Source: VRUE01 sp040904405 (GTDB taxonomy: Bacteria; Actinomycetota; Thermoleophilia; Solirubrobacterales; 70-9). Taken from it: DNA of 10,995 nucleotides. Below the pieces are notes generated by a model. The model searched no databases. It saw only the letters and a program-made list of their open reading frames with translations, and was not told the DNA's origin. Below, piece after piece: positions 1 through 10,499 of the stretch (its first letter is position 1; each line of letters starts with the position of its first letter). The DNA lies in NCBI GenBank assembly GCA_040904405.1, contig JBBDTK010000019.1:1-10995 (forward strand), read 5' to 3'. A program made the translations under genes and the position numbers.

Positions 1-27
1 CAAGGGACCACCTGCAAAAGCGCCCCC

Positions 28-172
28 ACGACCTGCTGCGCAACGGCCTCCGGGGGAGGGGGACCCGGACCCCACCCTCCACGACCTGCTGCACGGCCTC
101 CGGGGGAGGGGGGACCCGATCCCGCTACGCCCCCGCAACGGCCTCCGAGGGAGGGGGGGACCCGATCCCCGC

Positions 173-181
<9 letters not shown>
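28..181. repeat. Three tandem GC-rich hairpin repeats at the 3' end of gltA
   Basis: A core of about 31 bp (acggcctccggggga.. then acccgatccc) occurs at 43-73, 93-123 and 138-169 with few differences, at a spacing of 45-50 bp. Copies 1 and 2 share the left flank acgacctgctgc (28-39 and 81-92). Copies 2 and 3 share the right flank ctacgcccc (125-133 and 173-181), which in copy 3 is the last two codons and stop of gltA read on the minus strand. Each core holds a short inverted repeat, CCTCC-ggg-GGAGG or a near version. These hairpins could act as stacked terminators or mRNA 3' stabilisers for gltA, but no clear T-tract follows, so that role is inferred. No gene is visible in 1-172. Confidence 0.7.
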
Positions 182-1522
<1,341 letters not shown>

Positions 1523-1559
1523 GCGGCGCGCATTCTCGCAGCTTGGGCTCGTCGTTTCG

Positions 1560-2483
<924 letters not shown>

Positions 2484-2487
2484 GAGA

Positions 2488-2495
2488 TTCCTTCC
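2488..2495 (-). promoter_or_regulatory. Ribosome binding site fixing the GTG start of the PfkB kinase
   Basis: On the minus strand GGAAGGAA lies 4 nt (from its 3' end) before the GTG at 2483-2481. No in-frame ATG is nearby, so this purine tract supports the GTG start. Confidence 0.6.
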
Positions 2496-2561
2496 GGATT
2501 GGTGGTTTGAGGGCAGCCGGCTCGGGGATGGTAAACCTGTGATGCGAACGGCGGCAGGCGG

Positions 2562-2590
2562 CGCAACATCGGCCAGGTTGGCCTGTTGCG
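2562..2590. promoter_or_regulatory. Long palindrome abutting the acyltransferase start
   Basis: Arms CGCAACA (2562-2568) and TGTTGCG (2584-2590) enclose a second pair GGCCA (2571-2575) and TGGCC (2579-2583) around the loop GGT. All 12 base pairs are perfect, with one 2-nt bulge (tc, 2569-2570). It ends 8 nt before the GTG at 2599, where a ribosome binding site would be expected. It may be a dimeric repressor operator or an mRNA hairpin limiting translation; the sequence does not decide between these. The rest of the divergent gap (2484-2598) shows no convincing -35/-10 pair. Confidence 0.55.
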
Positions 2591-2598
2591 GGTCCTAG

Positions 2599-4662
2599 GT
2601 GGCACCAGAGCGACAGGGGTCGGCGGGCGATCGTCCCGTCTCCGGGGCGCAGACCCGCAAGGGCTTCCGGCTCGACATCCAGGGCGTGCGCGGCTTCGCG
2701 CTGGTCCTGGTCTTGGCCTGCCATGCGGGCGTGCCCGGCTTCGCCGGCGGCTACGTCGGCCTCGACATCTTCTACGTCCTCTCCGGCTTCCTGATCACCG
2801 GCCTGATCCTGACCGAGCTCGACCGCAGGGGCGCGGTCTCGATCGGCCGCTTCTACGCCCGCCGCGCCAAGCGGCTGCTGCCGCTGGTCGTCACCGTGCT
2901 CGCTTTCACCGTGCTCGGCTCGGCGCTGCTGCTCTCGCCGGCGCAGAGCCAGCAGGTCTCCGGCGACGTGCTGGCGGCGGCGCTCTACGTGGTCAACTGG
3001 CACTTCATCGCCGAATCGGTCGACTACTTCGCCTTCGGCGAGACGCTGACCAGCCCGGTCCAGCACTACTGGTCGCTCTCGGTCGAGGAGCAGTTCTACC
3101 TGCTCTGGCCGCCGCTGCTCGGCCTCGGCGCCCTCGCCGCGCGGCGGCTCGGGATGAGCGTCCGCGGCGCGATCGCGATCCTGATCGTGCCGGTGGCGGT
3201 GCTCTCGCTCCTCTACAGCATCGAGTACACGCCCGGCGACCCGCGCAGCGCCTACTTCTCGACCCTGACCCGGATCTGGGAGCTGGCCGCCGGCGGCATC
3301 CTCGCCCTGGTCCTGCCGGCCGGCCTGCGGCTGCCCCGCCCCGTCTCCGCCCTGCTCGCCGGCGCCGGGCTGGCGATCCTCCTCGCCACCACGGTCGCCT
3401 TCAGCGGCGCCACGCCCTACCCGGGCTGGCGGGCGCTGCTGCCGGTCGGGGCGACGATCGCGATCATCGTCGCCGGCGCCGCCTACGCCGTCTCGCGGCC
3501 GATCGGCCTGCTCACCCGCGCCCCGCTCCAGTACCTCGGCAAGATCTCCTACGCCTGGTACCTCTGGCACTGGCCGGTGATCGTCTTCGCCGGGGCGACC
3601 TGGGGCCATCTCTCGACCCCGGCCCTGGTGCTGGCGACGCTGGCCTCCGGCGTGCCGGCGGTGCTCAGCCACTACGCGATCGAGGAGCCCTTCCGCCGCT
3701 CGCGCTCGCTCGGCCGGCGGCCGGCGCGGGCGCTGGCGCTGGGCGGCGCCTGCACGGTCGCCGCGGTCCTCCTCGCCTTCGGGCTGCAGGCCTCCAACCC
3801 GCCGGTCCCGACCGCCTCGCCCGAGCTGGCCCAGGGCGCGCGGGCGATCGGGCCCGAGAACCCGGCCAAGCGCTCGGTCGACGCCCTGCGGCCGAGCCCG
3901 GTCGACGCCCCCGGCGACAAAGGCCGGCTCTGGGACGACGGCTGCGTGCTGCTCAAAGACGACACCGACTCGCCCGAGTGCGCCTACGGCGACGTCGACT
4001 CGGAGACGACGGTCGTCGTCTTCGGCGACTCGCACGCGCTGCAGTGGTTCCCGCCGCTGCTCGAGCTGGCCGAACGCAGGCGCTGGCGCCTGGTCGGCCT
4101 GGTCCGCGCCGGCTGCATCGTCGCCCAGGCCACCTACGAGCGGCCGTGCAACGTCTGGCGCAACAAGGCGATGCGGCGGATCATCCGCCGCGAGCAGCCC
4201 GACCTGGTCGTGATCAGCACCTCGACCGGCGCCCGCTACGAGATCGTCCACGACGGTCGCCGGCTCGACCGCCGCGCCAGCCAGCCGCTGCTGATCGCCG
4301 GCTTCGCCCGCACCCTGCGGCGGCTGGTCCGGTCCGGCTCCCAGGTCGCCGTCATCCGCGACCAGATGCTGGCGCCGTTCAACCCGCCCGACTGCGTCTC
4401 GCGGAACCGCGACAACGTCAGCCGCTGCACCTTCTTCTCGCGCCGCAAGCGCAATCGCGCCTTCGACGCCTTCGGCACCGCCCGCGTCCGCGGGGCGAAG
4501 CTGATCGACCCCAACCGAATCCTCTGCCCGCGCCACCGCTGCCCCTCGGTGATGGGCCGGGTGCTGGTCTACCGCGACACCTACCACATCTCCGCCACCT
4601 TCGCCCGCACTCTGACGCCTTGGCTGCGCCGGGAGCTGCCGCTGCCGCCGCGCGACCGTTGA
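2599..4662 (+). CDS. OafA/YrhL-type membrane acyltransferase with C-terminal SGNH domain
   Basis: Predicted integral membrane O-acyltransferase that moves acyl (often acetyl) groups across the membrane onto surface or cell-wall polysaccharide; the actual acceptor is unknown. Residues 23-370 form an Acyl_transf_3 domain with about ten hydrophobic helices. Its hallmarks are RLDIQGVRG (24-32), His42 in LACHAG, FYVLSGFLITGLI (58-70), YWSLSVEEQFYLLWP (157-171) and SYAWYLWHWPV (317-327). A further helix lies near 377-396. After a linker, an extracytoplasmic SGNH hydrolase-like domain follows, with FGDSHALQW at 475-483 (nucleophile Ser478) and DTYH at 660-663 giving the Asp and His. This domain holds eight cysteines (449, 461, 506, 517, 599, 610, 643, 648), which suggests disulfides. 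Length 687 aa is usual for the fused class. GTG 2599 directly follows an in-frame TAG, so the start cannot lie further upstream. Confidence 0.92.
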   Translation: MAPERQGSAGDRPVSGAQTRKGFRLDIQGVRGFALVLVLACHAGVPGFAGGYVGLDIFYVLSGFLITGLILTELDRRGAVSIGRFYARRAKRLLPLVVTVLAFTVLGSALLLSPAQSQQVSGDVLAAALYVVNWHFIAESVDYFAFGETLTSPVQHYWSLSVEEQFYLLWPPLLGLGALAARRLGMSVRGAIAILIVPVAVLSLLYSIEYTPGDPRSAYFSTLTRIWELAAGGILALVLPAGLRLPRPVSALLAGAGLAILLATTVAFSGATPYPGWRALLPVGATIAIIVAGAAYAVSRPIGLLTRAPLQYLGKISYAWYLWHWPVIVFAGATWGHLSTPALVLATLASGVPAVLSHYAIEEPFRRSRSLGRRPARALALGGACTVAAVLLAFGLQASNPPVPTASPELAQGARAIGPENPAKRSVDALRPSPVDAPGDKGRLWDDGCVLLKDDTDSPECAYGDVDSETTVVVFGDSHALQWFPPLLELAERRRWRLVGLVRAGCIVAQATYERPCNVWRNKAMRRIIRREQPDLVVISTSTGARYEIVHDGRRLDRRASQPLLIAGFARTLRRLVRSGSQVAVIRDQMLAPFNPPDCVSRNRDNVSRCTFFSRRKRNRAFDAFGTARVRGAKLIDPNRILCPRHRCPSVMGRVLVYRDTYHISATFARTLTPWLRRELPLPPRDR

Positions 4663-4699
4663 GCGGCCGCCGGCCGCCTTCTCAGTAGGGTGGCGAGCG

Positions 4700-5677
4700 A
4701 TGCGAGCTGTGCGGATAGAGAAGTTCGGCGGCCCCGAGGTGCTCGAGCACGTCGAGATGCCCGACCCGGAGCCCGGCGAGGGCGAGGTCGTGGTCGAGGT
4801 CGCCCGCAGCGGGGTCAACTTCGCCGACACCCACGCCACCCGCAACGACTACCTGGCCGAGCAGGCGCTGCCGCTGGTCCCCGGGGCCGAGATCAGCGGC
4901 CGCACCCCGGATGGCCGCCGCGTCGCCGCGATCCTGCCCGCCGGCGGCTACGCGGAGAAGGTCGCCGCGCACGAGGCGCTGCTGATCCCCGTCCCCGACG
5001 AGGTCGACGACGACCGCGCCGCGGCGCTGCTGCTGCAGGGGCTGACCGCGATGGCGCTGGTCCGCCGCTGCGCCCGGATCGAGCCGGGCGAGACGATCGT
5101 GGTCGAGGCCGCGGCCGGCGGCACCGGCTCGCTCTCGGTCCAGCTCGCCAAGCGGGCCGGGGCGAGGGTGATCGGGCTCGCCTCCAGCGCGGAGAAGCGG
5201 GCGCTGGCCGAGCGGCTCGGCGCCGACGCCACGGTCGACTCGCGCTCGCCCGAGCTGAAGGACGCGATCCGCGAGGCCAACGGCGGCGAGCGGGTCGACG
5301 CGGTCCTGCAGATGAGCGGCGGCGAGGCCTTCGACGCCGAGCTCGGCGCCCTGGCCCCGTTCGGCCGCATGGTCGTCTTCGGGATCGCCTCGCGCGAGCA
5401 GCGCGACGTCTCCACCGCCGCCCTGCTGCGCGGCTCCAAGGCCGTGATCGGCTTCTGGCTCGTCCACCTGCTGATGCGCCGCGAGCTGGTCGCGCCGATG
5501 ATCGGCGAGCTCTTCGAGCTGGTCGCCGCGGGCGAGCTCGAGGTCGGCGTCGGCGAGGTCTACCCGCTCTCGGAGGCCGCCCGCGCCCACGAGGACCTGA
5601 TCGCCCGCCGCACCACCGGCAAGCTCCTCCTGGACCCCACGTCAAACGCCGCCTCCTCTGCTCCCGAGAATGCCTGA
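4700..5677 (+). CDS. Zinc-independent NADPH:quinone oxidoreductase-like MDR-family dehydrogenase
   Basis: Medium-chain dehydrogenase/reductase of the quinone-oxidoreductase branch, 325 aa, cytoplasmic, expected to reduce quinones or activated enones with NADPH. The GroES-like N-terminal domain (1-120) begins with MRAVRIEKFGGPEVLE and has GVNFADTHATR at 38-48. The Rossmann nucleotide-binding loop is VEAAAGGTGSLSVQLAK at 135-151, a variant of the usual AAAGGVG. The C-terminal end HEDLIARRTTGKLLL (297-311) matches the usual family ending. The Cys/His ligand set of zinc alcohol dehydrogenases is not seen. The tail past 313 (TSNAASSAPENA) is probably disordered. The gene starts 37 bp after the acyltransferase stop, with AGGGTGG about 7 nt before the ATG, and the helicase follows after 45 bp. 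Co-transcription is likely, but nothing shows a shared function. The true substrate is unknown. Confidence 0.9.
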   Translation: MRAVRIEKFGGPEVLEHVEMPDPEPGEGEVVVEVARSGVNFADTHATRNDYLAEQALPLVPGAEISGRTPDGRRVAAILPAGGYAEKVAAHEALLIPVPDEVDDDRAAALLLQGLTAMALVRRCARIEPGETIVVEAAAGGTGSLSVQLAKRAGARVIGLASSAEKRALAERLGADATVDSRSPELKDAIREANGGERVDAVLQMSGGEAFDAELGALAPFGRMVVFGIASREQRDVSTAALLRGSKAVIGFWLVHLLMRRELVAPMIGELFELVAAGELEVGVGEVYPLSEAARAHEDLIARRTTGKLLLDPTSNAASSAPENA

Positions 5678-5722
5678 AGAATCAGATATGGACAGGATTC
5701 TCTCCCGCGTCCGGGGGCGGCT

Positions 5723-7214
<1,492 letters not shown>

Positions 7215-7216
<2 letters not shown>

Positions 7217-7408
7217 CGGTCGGGGTTCTCCTGGGAGTGCCTATGTTCGCTTCGCCTTCGGCTTCGCTCACCAGGTTGGTGCGGCTTCGCCGCAAATATC
7301 TCTCGCCGGTGCGCCGCTTCGCGAGGCACTCCCAGGAGGACCCCCGACCGCTTTAGCTGGGTCGGGTGCGCCGCTTCGCGAGGCACTCCCAGGAGGACCC
7401 CGACCGCT
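7215..7408. terminator. Long imperfect stem between convergent genes, candidate bidirectional terminator
   Basis: The 28 nt at 7215-7242 (from agcggtcgggg to gggagtgcct) are the reverse complement of 7381-7408 with one mismatch, which would be a G-U pair in RNA. A second, slightly different partner arm lies at 7324-7350. The left arm begins inside the helicase TAG and the right arm ends next to the receiver stop, so the stem spans nearly the whole gap. Smaller hairpins sit inside: GCC-ttc-GGC at 7254-7262 and GCGGC-ttc-GCCGC at 7281-7293. No T-rich tract follows. A bidirectional terminator is the simplest reading; a palindromic dispersed repeat is the alternative. Confidence 0.6.
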
Positions 7409-7416
7409 TTAGCTGG
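7308..7416. repeat. 57-bp tandem duplication covering the 3' end of the receiver gene
   Basis: The 53 nt at 7308-7360 (ggtgcgccgcttcgcgaggc to gctttagctgg) recur at 7365-7416 with a single C deleted from a C-run, so the period is about 57 bp. The right-hand copy contains the real stop and last codon of the receiver gene on the minus strand; the left-hand copy carries a duplicate of them. Each copy carries one arm able to pair with 7215-7242. Confidence 0.9.
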
Positions 7417-7768
7417 TCAACTCTCTGATCTTGGCGAAGAGGGCGTCGAAGTCGATCGGCTTGGCGACGAAGCCGCTGACCTCGAGCCCGGCGTCGTCGA
7501 GCCCGTCCCCGTCGGTGTGGGCGCTGACGATCAGGGCGGGCATCCCGACTCCCTCGGCGCGCAGCTCGCGCAGGGCCTCGATGCCGGACTTGCGGGGCAT
7601 CATCGCGTCGAGCAGGAGCAGGTCGGGAGGCGCCACGGCACGGTGCACCGCGTCGACGATCTCCTGGCCGTCGGCGGCGGTCTCGACCTCGTGTCCCTCC
7701 AACTCGAGCCGGGTGCGGAGCAGCAGCAGGATCGTCTCCGAGTCGTCGGCGACGAGGATGCGGGCCAT
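7409..7768 (-). CDS. Stand-alone receiver (CheY-like) response regulator
   Basis: A 119-aa single receiver domain with no output domain. The acidic pair is Asp8-Asp9 (LVADDSE), the phospho-acceptor is Asp54 (LLLLDAMMP), the switch serine is Ser82 (IVSAHTD) and the conserved lysine is Lys103 (VAKPIDF). The protein ends right after the last helix, so any output must go through a partner protein or onward phosphotransfer. The ATG overlaps the TGA of the upstream histidine kinase by one base (TGATG), which points to translational coupling and to this kinase as phosphodonor. Reading frames extending upstream of this ATG overlap the kinase gene and are not supported. The 3' end, including the stop, is tandemly duplicated downstream. 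Confidence 0.93.
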   Translation of the reverse strand: MARILVADDSETILLLLRTRLELEGHEVETAADGQEIVDAVHRAVAPPDLLLLDAMMPRKSGIEALRELRAEGVGMPALIVSAHTDGDGLDDAGLEVSGFVAKPIDFDALFAKIRELTS

Positions 7769-9036
7769 CAGGCCGCCTCGGTCGTCGAGGCTGGTTGCGA
7801 CACGGTCGGGCCGGTCGAGCCGATCGCCGGCAGGCGGAAGCGGAAGCTGGAGCCCCTGCCGGGGGTCGACTCGGCCTCGATCGTGCCGCCGTGCAGCTCG
7901 ACCAGCGACTTGGCGATCGCCAGGCCGAGGCCGGTGCCACCGACCCCCTGCGTCTCGCCCGCGTCGCCGCGGGTGAAGCGCTCGAAGACGTGCGCCAGCT
8001 GCTGCTCGGGGATGCCGGGTCCGTCGTCGATCACGTCGATCTCCACATCGGCCCCTGCGCGCCGGGCCTTCAGCTCGATCGACGCACCTTGCGGGCAATA
8101 CTCATTCGCATTCGTAAGCAGATTCACCAGTACTTGGCGAATCCGGTCGCGATCGGCCTCGACCTGCGGCAGATCTGCCTCGACCCCCTCCTCCAGCCGC
8201 TGGCCGCGGGCGTCGAACTGGGCCCGCATCGTCCGTGCCGCGTCCTCGACCAGGGTCGCCACCGCGGTCGCCCGCGGCTCGATCGTCAGCCGGCCGGCGT
8301 CGCTGCGGGCGAGGTCGAGCAGGTCGTTGATCAGCCGCACCAGGTGACGGGTGTTGTCGAGGATCACCTCGAGCGTCTCGCCCTGCTTCGGGGTCAGCAT
8401 CTCGCGCTCCAGCATCAGCAGCTCGGCGAAGCCCTGGACCGAGGTGAGGGGGCTGCGCAGCTCGTGCGAGGCGGTCAGCACGAACTCGTCCTTCATCCGT
8501 TCGAGCTGGTCGCGTTCGCCGGCCCGGCGCTGCAGCTCCGCCGCCATCTCGTTGAACGCGCCGCCGAGCGCCGCCGTCTCCTGCAGCCCGCCGACCTCGA
8601 CCCGGGCGTCGAGGTCGCCGCCGGCCAGCTGCCCCGAGGCCTCGACCAGGTCCTCCAGGGGGCGGCGCATCGATGAGATCAGGCCGCTGAAGAGCAGCGC
8701 CGCGGCGGTCAGCCCGGCGATCAGCCCGGCGCCGACCAGCAGCGCCGTGTCGCGCGTCTCGCGGTCGATCTGGTCGCGCAGCGCCTGCCGTTCGCGCTGC
8801 TGGCCGACGATCGCCGAGCGCGCTGCGGTCGGCGCGCGCCCTTCGGCGAGGCGGTTGCGGGCGGCGATCTCGACCTGGTAGGAGCGCGCGGTCGCGTCCT
8901 CGAAGGCCTGGCGCTGCTCGAGGAAGCGGGCGACCCCGATCACGGCCATCGCGGTGAGCAGGGCGAAGGCGATCGCGAAGCCGATCGTCAGCCGGTTGGC
9001 GAGCGACGGGCTGAGCCTGAATCGTCCTCGGGAAAT
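7768..9036 (-). CDS. Membrane sensor histidine kinase (HAMP-HisKA-HATPase)
   Basis: Two-component sensor kinase, 422 aa if started at ATT 9036. Residue numbers here use that start. Two membrane helices (about 16-38 and 97-121) flank a short outer segment of about 58 residues rich in Glu, Arg and Gln, probably helical. A HAMP linker (about 122-173) is followed by HisKA with SHELRSPLTSVQGF, phospho-acceptor His191, then the N box NLLTNANEY, G1 DDGPGIP and G2 GGTGLGLAIAKS of the ATPase domain. The ligand is unknown. It is coupled to the receiver gene downstream. The start is unusual: no in-frame ATG, GTG or TTG fits between the divergent gene and the first membrane helix, whereas GAGAGGAG sits 7 nt before an in-frame ATT. 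GTG at 9135 is the alternative; it would add 33 residues and overlap the phosphotransferase gene. Confidence 0.9.
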   Translation of the reverse strand: MSRGRFRLSPSLANRLTIGFAIAFALLTAMAVIGVARFLEQRQAFEDATARSYQVEIAARNRLAEGRAPTAARSAIVGQQRERQALRDQIDRETRDTALLVGAGLIAGLTAAALLFSGLISSMRRPLEDLVEASGQLAGGDLDARVEVGGLQETAALGGAFNEMAAELQRRAGERDQLERMKDEFVLTASHELRSPLTSVQGFAELLMLEREMLTPKQGETLEVILDNTRHLVRLINDLLDLARSDAGRLTIEPRATAVATLVEDAARTMRAQFDARGQRLEEGVEADLPQVEADRDRIRQVLVNLLTNANEYCPQGASIELKARRAGADVEIDVIDDGPGIPEQQLAHVFERFTRGDAGETQGVGGTGLGLAIAKSLVELHGGTIEAESTPGRGSSFRFRLPAIGSTGPTVSQPASTTEAA

Positions 9037-9043
9037 GCGTTTT

Positions 9044-9051
9044 CTCCTCTC
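9044..9051 (-). promoter_or_regulatory. Shine-Dalgarno site supporting an ATT start of the histidine kinase
   Basis: On the minus strand GAGAGGAG ends 7 nt before the ATT at 9036-9034. The spacing is ideal and this is the best purine tract in the region; no standard start codon lies at the matching distance. Confidence 0.5.
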
Positions 9052-9066
9052 GTATCTGGAAATCTC

Positions 9067-9099
9067 GATACACCGGGAGACTCCCGGATACCTCGGGAA
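9067..9099. promoter_or_regulatory. Repeated GATAC-NN-CGGGA boxes and inverted repeat in the divergent promoter region
   Basis: GATACacCGGGA begins at 9067 and GATACctCGGGA at 9087, exactly 20 bp apart, about two helical turns. Between and overlapping them is the inverted repeat CCGGGAG-a-CTCCCGG (9073-9087). CCTCGGGAA also occurs at 9026-9034 and 9091-9099. The site lies between the kinase and phosphotransferase starts, fitting an operator for one or both. The regulator is unknown; the receiver next door lacks a DNA-binding domain. Confidence 0.45.
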
Positions 9100-9100
9100 T

Positions 9101-10186
9101 ATGCTGCCGAAGGTGGGCGACGAGGCTACAGGCACTCCCGACGGCAGCGCCGCGGCGCTGCAGGGGATCGATCGGGCGGGGGTCGAGGCCTGGTTCGAGC
9201 AGCATGTCCCGGGAGTCGAGCTGCCGCTCGCCTTCGAGCGGATCGCCGGCGGCCACTCCAACCTCACCTACCGGGTCACCGACGCGGCCGAGCGGCGCTG
9301 GGCGCTGCGCCGGCCGCCGCTGGGCAAGCGGCTCGGATCGGCCCACGACATGGCGCGCGAGCACAAGGTCGTCTCGGCCCTCGGGCCGACGCCGGTCCCG
9401 GTCGCGCCGGTGGTCGGCCTCTGCGAGGACGAGAGCGTCAACGGGGCCCCCTTCTACGTGATGGAGTTCGTCGACGGGCCGGTGCTGCGCGGGCTGGCCG
9501 AGGCCGATGCCTTCCCCGACGAGGCGGACCGGCGGGCGATCGGCGAGCGCGTCGCCGACACCCTGGTGTCGATCCACGCCGTCGACCCCGACGCGGTCGG
9601 CCTCGCCGACCTCGGCCGCAAGCAGGACTACGTCGCCCGCCAGCTGCGCCGCTGGCAGGGCCAGTGGGAGAACTCGAAGACGCGCGAGCTGGCGGCGATC
9701 GACTCGGTCCACGACCGCCTCGCCGCCCGCATCCCCGCGCAGGGGCCGGCGACGATCGTCCACGGCGACTACCGGCTCGACAACATGATCCTGACCCCGG
9801 CCGGCGAGGTCGCCGCGGTGGTCGACTGGGAGCTCTGCACGCTCGGCGACCCGCTCGCCGACGTCGGCCTGCTGATGGTCTACTGGCCCGAGGCGGGCGA
9901 GGCGGGCGAGGAGCCGATCGCGCTCGGCCAGCCCGCCAACCTGGCGCCCGGGTTCCCGACCCGGGCCGAGCTGCGCGATCGCTACGCCGAGCGCTCCGGC
10001 CGCGACCTCGCCGAGCTCGACTTCTTCGTCGCGCTCGGCTACTGGAAGCTGGCGATCATCCTCGAGGGCGTCTACGCCCGCTACAAAGCCGGCGGCTACG
10101 GCAAGGCCGACGCCGGCGTCGAGTACTTCGCCCGCCTCGTAGAGCGCCTGGCCGAGGCGGCCGAGGCGGCCGAGCGGCGCGGCTGA
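9101..10186 (+). CDS. APH-family phosphotransferase, ACAD10/11 N-terminal-like
   Basis: An aminoglycoside-phosphotransferase-fold kinase of the group often labelled phosphotransferase family protein, related to the kinase domain of ACAD10/ACAD11; 361 aa. A small-molecule substrate, possibly a hydroxyacyl-CoA as reported for the animal relatives, is more likely than an antibiotic, but this is inferred. Visible motifs are the nucleotide loop IAGGHSNLTYRV (48-59), WALRRPP (67-73), the catalytic loop HGDYRLDNMI (221-230; Asp223, Asn228) and the metal-binding VVDWELCTLGDPLADVG (240-256; Asp242). Short Glu-Ala-Gly and Glu-Ala-Ala repeats occur at 264-270 and 351-358. ATG 9101 is chosen because conservation begins near residue 22; ATGs at 9035 and 8954 would overlap the divergent kinase. 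No acyl-CoA dehydrogenase gene is seen next to it. Confidence 0.88.
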   Translation: MLPKVGDEATGTPDGSAAALQGIDRAGVEAWFEQHVPGVELPLAFERIAGGHSNLTYRVTDAAERRWALRRPPLGKRLGSAHDMAREHKVVSALGPTPVPVAPVVGLCEDESVNGAPFYVMEFVDGPVLRGLAEADAFPDEADRRAIGERVADTLVSIHAVDPDAVGLADLGRKQDYVARQLRRWQGQWENSKTRELAAIDSVHDRLAARIPAQGPATIVHGDYRLDNMILTPAGEVAAVVDWELCTLGDPLADVGLLMVYWPEAGEAGEEPIALGQPANLAPGFPTRAELRDRYAERSGRDLAELDFFVALGYWKLAIILEGVYARYKAGGYGKADAGVEYFARLVERLAEAAEAAERRG

Positions 10187-10222
10187 GCCGCCGCCCCGTT
10201 CGCCTCGCGACCCCAACCCGAA

Positions 10223-10259
10223 GTTGCATCCGCGCCCGCTCCGCGGGTCTAAATGCAAC
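10223..10259 (+). terminator. Hairpin downstream of the phosphotransferase
   Basis: GTTGCAT (10223-10229) pairs with ATGCAAC (10253-10259). Inside, CCGCG (10230-10234) can pair with CGCGG (10242-10246), or CCCGC (10235-10239) with GCGGG (10243-10247). It lies 37 nt past the stop codon. There is no T-tract directly after it, so it is either a weak terminator or a repeat. Confidence 0.45.
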
Positions 10260-10276
10260 CTCGCGAACGTGGTTTT

Positions 10277-10307
10277 GGACCCTCTCCATCTTGCGGGTTC
10301 AGGGTCC
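10277..10307 (+). terminator. Second hairpin downstream of the phosphotransferase
   Basis: GGACCCT (10277-10283) pairs perfectly with AGGGTCC (10301-10307) around a 17-nt loop. It could be a backup terminator to the hairpin 18 nt upstream. The stretch between it and 10370 shows no gene or other structure I can support. Confidence 0.35.
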
Positions 10308-10370
10308 TCCATCCGGCAGTGGATACGGACGATCGGATGCACGCGGTTCCGGTCGATCGCCTATGGCGTC

Positions 10371-10499
10371 TCAGTAATCGCCCCGGGCCTCCTGGGCGGC
10401 GCGCAGCGCCGGCAGCGCCGCCAGGTCCTTGGGCCGGCCGAGGGCTTCCTTGGAGGCGATCACCTGGTCGACGGTGATCGCTCGGATCGAGAACTCCCG
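10371..10499 (-). pseudogene. 3' remnant of a nucleotidyltransferase-like gene
   Basis: On the minus strand the last 42 codons before TGA read like the C-terminus of small nucleotidyltransferase/AbiEii-type proteins: FSIRAITVDQVIASK followed by GRPKDLAALPALR, a pattern seen there as 'LIasKraagRpkDl'. Upstream of about 10500 the frame holds nothing recognisable, and neither the GS..D.D active site nor a plausible start is present. A 15-bp direct repeat (10468-10482 and 10509-10523) spans the point where similarity ends. I read this as the end of a gene whose 5' part was lost or replaced, partly by the promoter region of the collagen-like gene. The family assignment is from pattern recall. Confidence 0.55.

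Noticed and set aside
7217..7408. Insertion-sequence or MITE ends
   Set aside because: No transposase and no target-site duplication is visible outside the arms; the arms touch both stop codons, which fits a terminator better, though a dispersed repeat is not excluded.
9035..9037. Alternative upstream ATG for the phosphotransferase
   Set aside because: It would run over the kinase start and adds residues without conservation; the ATG at 9101 leaves room for the control region.
9101..10186. Aminoglycoside resistance gene
   Set aside because: The fold motifs are shared, but GGHSNLTY, WALRRPP and DWELCTLGDPLAD are typical of the ACAD10/11-like metabolic group, not of known resistance enzymes.
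8102..10342. A 746-codon minus-strand open frame opposite the phosphotransferase and in another frame of the kinase
   Set aside because: No recognisable domain; it is the antisense shadow of two well-supported genes.
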